In this document: one piece after another, positions 61,109 to 64,000 of the stretch
Layout of the letters: each line of letters starts with the position of its first letter
Position numbering within the stretch: the stretch's first letter is position 1
Assembly: GCA_964643355.1 (NCBI GenBank)
Contig: CAZXPW010000021.1
Coordinates: forward strand, 4,952-68,951
From: FEN-1350 sp964643355
GTDB lineage: Bacteria; Planctomycetota; Phycisphaerae; Sedimentisphaerales; Anaerohalosphaeraceae
DNA: 64,000 nt
Reading direction: 5' to 3'
Position numbers and translations under genes: made by a program
Notes under the pieces: model-generated
Database searches by the model: none
Seen by the model: the letters and a program-made list of their open reading frames with translations, nothing else
What the model was told of the DNA's origin: nothing

Positions 61109-62728
61109 TCACATGCCATGATTGTGCGGACCCGGTTTGGGTTCCTTCTTTTCCGGAATCTCGCTGACAATCGCGTCGGTGGTCAGCAACAGCGAGGCGA
61201 TCGACGCGCCGTTTTGCAGCGCAATCCGCTCGACCTTGGTCGGCACCAGCACCCCGAACTTGATCATGTCGCCGTATTCCTTGCGAAGCGCATCGTACCC
61301 AAAATTGATGTCCTTGCTGTCCATCACTTTCTGGGCGACGATTGAGCCGTCCAGCCCGGCGTTCTCGGCGATCTGCTTGATCGGAGCGACGACGGCTCGG
61401 CGAACGATATCCACGCCGATCTTTTCGTCCCCGACGCACTTGACCTTATCCAGCGCGCCCAGTGCCTTCAGCGACGAGATGCCGCCGCCCGGCAAAATGC
61501 CTTCCTCCACGGCCGCACGGCAGGCGTGCAGCGCGTCTTCCACTCGCGCCTTCTTTTCTTTGACCTCGGCCTCGGTGGCCCCGCCGACCTTCACCAGCGC
61601 CACGCCGCCCGACAGCTTGGCCAGTCGTTCCTGCAATTTCTCTTTATCATAATCGCTGGTCGTTTCGTCGATCTCGCGCTTGATCTGTTCGATGCGACCC
61701 TTGATGTCGGCGCTCTTGCCGGCGCCCTCGATGATCGTGGTGGTGTCCTTGTCGATGGTGACCTGCTTGGCCTGACCCAGGTGCGCCAGCTCGACCTTTT
61801 CAAGCTGGATGCCCAGATCCTCGAAAATCGCCGTGCCTCCGGTCAGTAGCGCGATATCCTGCAACAACGCCTTCCGTCGATCGCCGAAACCCGGCGCCTT
61901 GACGGCCGCGACCTGCAGCACGCCGCGCAGCTTGTTGACCACCAGCGTCGCCAGCGCTTCGCCTTCGATATCCTCGGCGATGATCAACAGCGGCCGGCCG
62001 CGCTTGGCCACCTGCTCCAGCAGCGGTACCAGCGACTTGACGGCGGAAATCTTCTTTTCATGAATGAGAATATACGGTTTATCCAGTTCACAGGTCATTG
62101 TCTCGGGCTTGTTGACAAAGTGCGGGCTCAGATACCCGCGATCAAACTGCATGCCCTCGACCAGATCGACCACGGTGTCCAGCGACTGACCTTCTTCGAC
62201 GGTGATCACGCCGTCTTTGCCGACCTTTTCCATGCCTTCCGCCAGAATCCGGCCGATCTCGGCGTCCTGGTTGGCCGAACAGGTCGCGACCTGCTCGATT
62301 TGCTTGGCCGATTTGACGGGCGTACTCATCTTGGCCAGCTCGTCCACCAGCGCCGCCACCGCCTTGTCGATGCCGCGCTTGACCTGCATCGGATTGGCGC
62401 CGGCGGTGATGTTCTTGAGGCCCTCCTCATAGATCGATTCGGCCAGAATCGTTGCTGTGGTGGTGCCGTCGCCGGCGACATTGGAAGTCTTGGAGGCGAC
62501 CTCCTTGACCATCTGGGCGCCCATATTTTCGTAGGCGTCTTCCAACTCGATTTCCTTGGCGACGCTGACCCCGTCCTTGGTCACCGTCGGCGAGCCGAAA
62601 GACTTTTCCAGGATCACATTGCGGCCGCACGGTCCGAGGGTGATCTTCACGGCCTTGGCCAGCTTGCGGATGCCCTCGCGGATGGCGGCCCTTGCTTCGG
62701 TATCAAATGCGATTTTTTTCGCTGCCAT
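61109..62728 (-). CDS. groL: Chaperonin GroEL
   Basis: The 539-residue protein is a typical group I chaperonin subunit. KNVILEKSFG-like and GDGTTTATILAESI ATP-binding segments, VEEGILPGGG and the equatorial C-terminal block are all present. It forms the double ring that folds proteins in the cytoplasm with GroES. The C-terminus ends in KPGPHNHGM and lacks the GGM repeats common in other bacteria. It lies 46 bases after groES and is followed by a strong terminator. Confidence 0.97.
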   Translation of the reverse strand: MAAKKIAFDTEARAAIREGIRKLAKAVKITLGPCGRNVILEKSFGSPTVTKDGVSVAKEIELEDAYENMGAQMVKEVASKTSNVAGDGTTTATILAESIYEEGLKNITAGANPMQVKRGIDKAVAALVDELAKMSTPVKSAKQIEQVATCSANQDAEIGRILAEGMEKVGKDGVITVEEGQSLDTVVDLVEGMQFDRGYLSPHFVNKPETMTCELDKPYILIHEKKISAVKSLVPLLEQVAKRGRPLLIIAEDIEGEALATLVVNKLRGVLQVAAVKAPGFGDRRKALLQDIALLTGGTAIFEDLGIQLEKVELAHLGQAKQVTIDKDTTTIIEGAGKSADIKGRIEQIKREIDETTSDYDKEKLQERLAKLSGGVALVKVGGATEAEVKEKKARVEDALHACRAAVEEGILPGGGISSLKALGALDKVKCVGDEKIGVDIVRRAVVAPIKQIAENAGLDGSIVAQKVMDSKDINFGYDALRKEYGDMIKFGVLVPTKVERIALQNGASIASLLLTTDAIVSEIPEKKEPKPGPHNHGM

Positions 62729-62774
62729 ATCAAACTCTCCTGTATGTTTCTGCGATCGGGATGATCCGCGATGG

Positions 62775-63065
62775 TTAATCTTCCAAAACGGCCATGACCT
62801 CGGACTCGTCGAGAATCAGATATTCCTTGCCGTCAATCTTGATTTCTGTTCCCGAATAACTGCCGAAGAGCACCTGGTCGCCCTTCTTGAGCTGCATCTT
62901 GCCGCGGGTGCCGTCGTCAAGCAGTTTGCCGTCACCGACGCTGATGACCTTGCCGCGCTTGGGCTTTTCCTTGGCCGAATCCGGCAACACGATGCCTCCG
63001 GCCGTCTTGGCCTCCGCTTCGAGTCGTTCCACAATGACCTTGTCGCCTAAGGGTCGGATATTCAT
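62775..63065 (-). CDS. groS: Co-chaperonin GroES
   Basis: The 96-residue protein opens with MNIRPLGDKVIVERL and carries the mobile loop GGIVLPDSAKEKP, then GDQVLFGSYSG and DESEVMAVL. It caps GroEL. ATG at 63065 follows AAGGAG with good spacing. It lies 33 bases after the receiver gene. No CIRCE operator is visible upstream, so HrcA control is unlikely. Confidence 0.97.
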   Translation of the reverse strand: MNIRPLGDKVIVERLEAEAKTAGGIVLPDSAKEKPKRGKVISVGDGKLLDDGTRGKMQLKKGDQVLFGSYSGTEIKIDGKEYLILDESEVMAVLED

Positions 63066-63098
63066 TTTCTCAGCTCCTTTCAAATCCTAATTAGTGAT

Positions 63099-63521
63099 TC
63101 ACGATTCCGTTTCGTTTGTCTGCAAATCCGAAAAAATCCGGCTCCGATATCGCCGGACAAACAATCGGTTCAGTTGCTCCAGCAGGATCGACAGATCCAC
63201 CGGCTTGACGATCATCGTCACAATCTCCAGTTCCAGGGCCGTTTCCATCAGTCGTCTCTCGACTCGGCCGCACAACCCGATACACGGCACGCTTGGATAA
63301 TCGTTCCGGATCGCCCGAACCAAACCCAACCCGGACGACCGGGAACCATCCAGATCCAGGATGGCCGTATGGATCGGCTGATGCGAAAGAATATCCAGCG
63401 TGTCCAAAGCGTTCTTCGCCACCAGCGATTGAATCCCGCGCGGCATCAACAACGAACCGATGGCCTGGGAAAAGTCCCAATCCATCTCTGTCAGCAACAC
63501 ATTGTATTGCGTTGTCGTCAT
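63099..63521 (-). CDS. Response-regulator receiver-like protein upstream of groES
   Basis: The 140-residue product is a single receiver-type domain. The strand 3 acidic motif AILDLDGS (Asp), strand 5 VKPVDL (Lys) and the EMDWD acidic start are visible. No output domain follows. The start at 63521 was chosen because it lies just downstream of the predicted sigma-54 start site; the frame continues upstream past the promoter. It is the first gene of the groESL operon, an unusual partner. Confidence 0.7.
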   Translation of the reverse strand: MTTTQYNVLLTEMDWDFSQAIGSLLMPRGIQSLVAKNALDTLDILSHQPIHTAILDLDGSRSSGLGLVRAIRNDYPSVPCIGLCGRVERRLMETALELEIVTMIVKPVDLSILLEQLNRLFVRRYRSRIFSDLQTNETES

Positions 63522-63560
63522 ACCGTCCGGAACTTGGGTTTCTACAATGGTTCGGTAGAT

Positions 63561-63576
63561 TGCAAACCATGTGCCA
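63561..63576 (-). promoter_or_regulatory. Consensus sigma-54 promoter of receiver-groESL operon
   Basis: On the minus strand the site is TGGCAC-N5-TTGCA, an exact -24/-12 match with GG at 63575-63574 and GC at 63563-63562. Transcription should begin near 63550, about 30 bases before the receiver ATG at 63521. It supports control of these chaperonins by an enhancer-binding protein rather than heat-shock sigma or HrcA. Confidence 0.87.
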
Positions 63577-63922
63577 ACTGCCCGATAATACACAAACCGA
63601 CCTTAATTTCTTGTCGCAGAACAACTTACATTCTTCGACCCCCTCCGTCATTTCTGGCAGATTACCCCGTCGGCCCGGATTTTCCCCTGCCACCCTGACA
63701 GGCCGACGCACCCGAATCCGGAAAATTCGATGCATCCTCCGTCCGTTTCGCTATAATTCCACCAAGAAAGGATCCCGAAAAGGGCGTAAAGATTTACCCG
63801 AGAGCGGAAGCCCCCGGATCAATGCTCGAACTCAAACGCAAGTCGCGAAAAGGCGATCGAATCCGCCTTTGTCGCTGGGTGTTTGTGCATGAAAAATAGC
63901 GTTTTGGAATTTCTCCGTTATT
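63577..63922. other. Intergenic region with inverted repeat
   Basis: No gene is supported here. An inverted repeat at 63845-63875 forms a 7-base-pair stem (AAAGGCG/CGCCTTT, 8-base loop) extended by 4 pairs after a one-base bulge. It has no T-run on the plus strand; its role is unknown. Upstream activator sites for the sigma-54 promoter may lie in this stretch. Confidence 0.4.
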
Positions 63923-64000
63923 ATGTTTGAAGTTGCTTCGGATATCGTGCTTGGAATTTCTCTTCGTTCCGTGGAATCCGCCGAATCCGTAATGAAAGAT
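63923..64000 (+). CDS. Possible partial gene at right edge
   Basis: An open frame from ATG at 63923 runs to the end of the window (26 codons, no stop). No ribosome-binding site is seen and the content is too short to identify. It is listed only so that the edge is accounted for; a later start at 63992 in the same frame is possible. Confidence 0.2.
   Translation, partial: MFEVASDIVLGISLRSVESAESVMKD

Noticed and set aside
63066..63098. CIRCE operator upstream of groES
   Set aside because: The TTAGCACTC-N9-GAGTGCTAA pattern was looked for between the receiver gene and groES and upstream of the receiver; it is not present.
1..64000. CRISPR arrays, tRNA or rRNA genes, insertion sequences
   Set aside because: No regularly spaced repeats, tRNA-like folds, rRNA segments or transposase motifs were seen on either strand.

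Overview
The window looks like a chromosomal segment from a motile, sigma-54-using Gram-negative bacterium, most likely a member of the Planctomycetota (Phycisphaerae-like) or a related PVC lineage. This placement is inference. It rests on full P-ring and L-ring genes (so an outer membrane is expected), a divergent FliM, two NtrC-type activators inside the flagellar locus, many TPR proteins and an exported beta-helix protein of a type common in that group. No rRNA, tRNA, CRISPR array, insertion sequence or integrase was seen.

Region 1 (about 1-17.2 kb, minus strand) is a glycan-precursor operon. It holds a complete-looking legionaminate-type nonulosonic acid pathway: CBS-nucleotidyltransferase, LegB-like dehydratase, DegT aminotransferase, hydrolysing 2-epimerase, NeuB-type synthase and CMP-transferase. 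It also holds an N-acetyl-sugar amidotransferase with HisH/HisF-like partners, a sugar formyltransferase, two TIGR04372-type glycosyltransferases, a sulfotransferase, a C-methyltransferase and a radical SAM enzyme. Region 2 (17.6-26.7 kb, minus) is a second glycan operon: split transketolase, radical SAM enzyme, three methyltransferases and three glycosyltransferase-like proteins, one with a TPR tail. It starts behind a sigma-54-type promoter. Region 3 (27.1-35.8 kb, minus) has another radical SAM enzyme, a cupin, a small chaperone-like protein and several TPR-linked glycosyltransferases. It lies directly downstream of the flagellar operon.

Region 4 (35.8-47.7 kb, minus) is a flagellar rod/hook/ring operon, in transcription order flgD-flgE-pilZ-flgF-flgG-flgA-flgH-flgI-flgJ-flgN-flgK-flgL. 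Its promoter is a consensus -24/-12 element. Divergent to it (48.1-58.9 kb, plus) are an enhancer-binding activator and then a second sigma-54 operon: a large TPR membrane protein, a secreted TPR protein, a second activator, fliL, fliM, fliN, flhA and a small membrane protein. Region 5 (58.9-64 kb, minus) holds a secreted pectate-lyase-fold protein, a small membrane protein and a receiver-groES-groEL operon, which also has a consensus sigma-54 promoter.

The most striking feature is that five -24/-12 promoter matches (26.85, 34.22, 47.77, 49.74 and 63.57 kb) tie flagellar hook genes, switch/export genes, glycan operons, a TPR-glycosyltransferase and GroESL into one likely sigma-54 regulon next to two activator genes. 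The simplest reading is a flagellum whose filament protein is heavily glycosylated by a nonulosonate/TPR-glycosyltransferase system co-regulated with assembly. The flagellin gene itself is not in the window.
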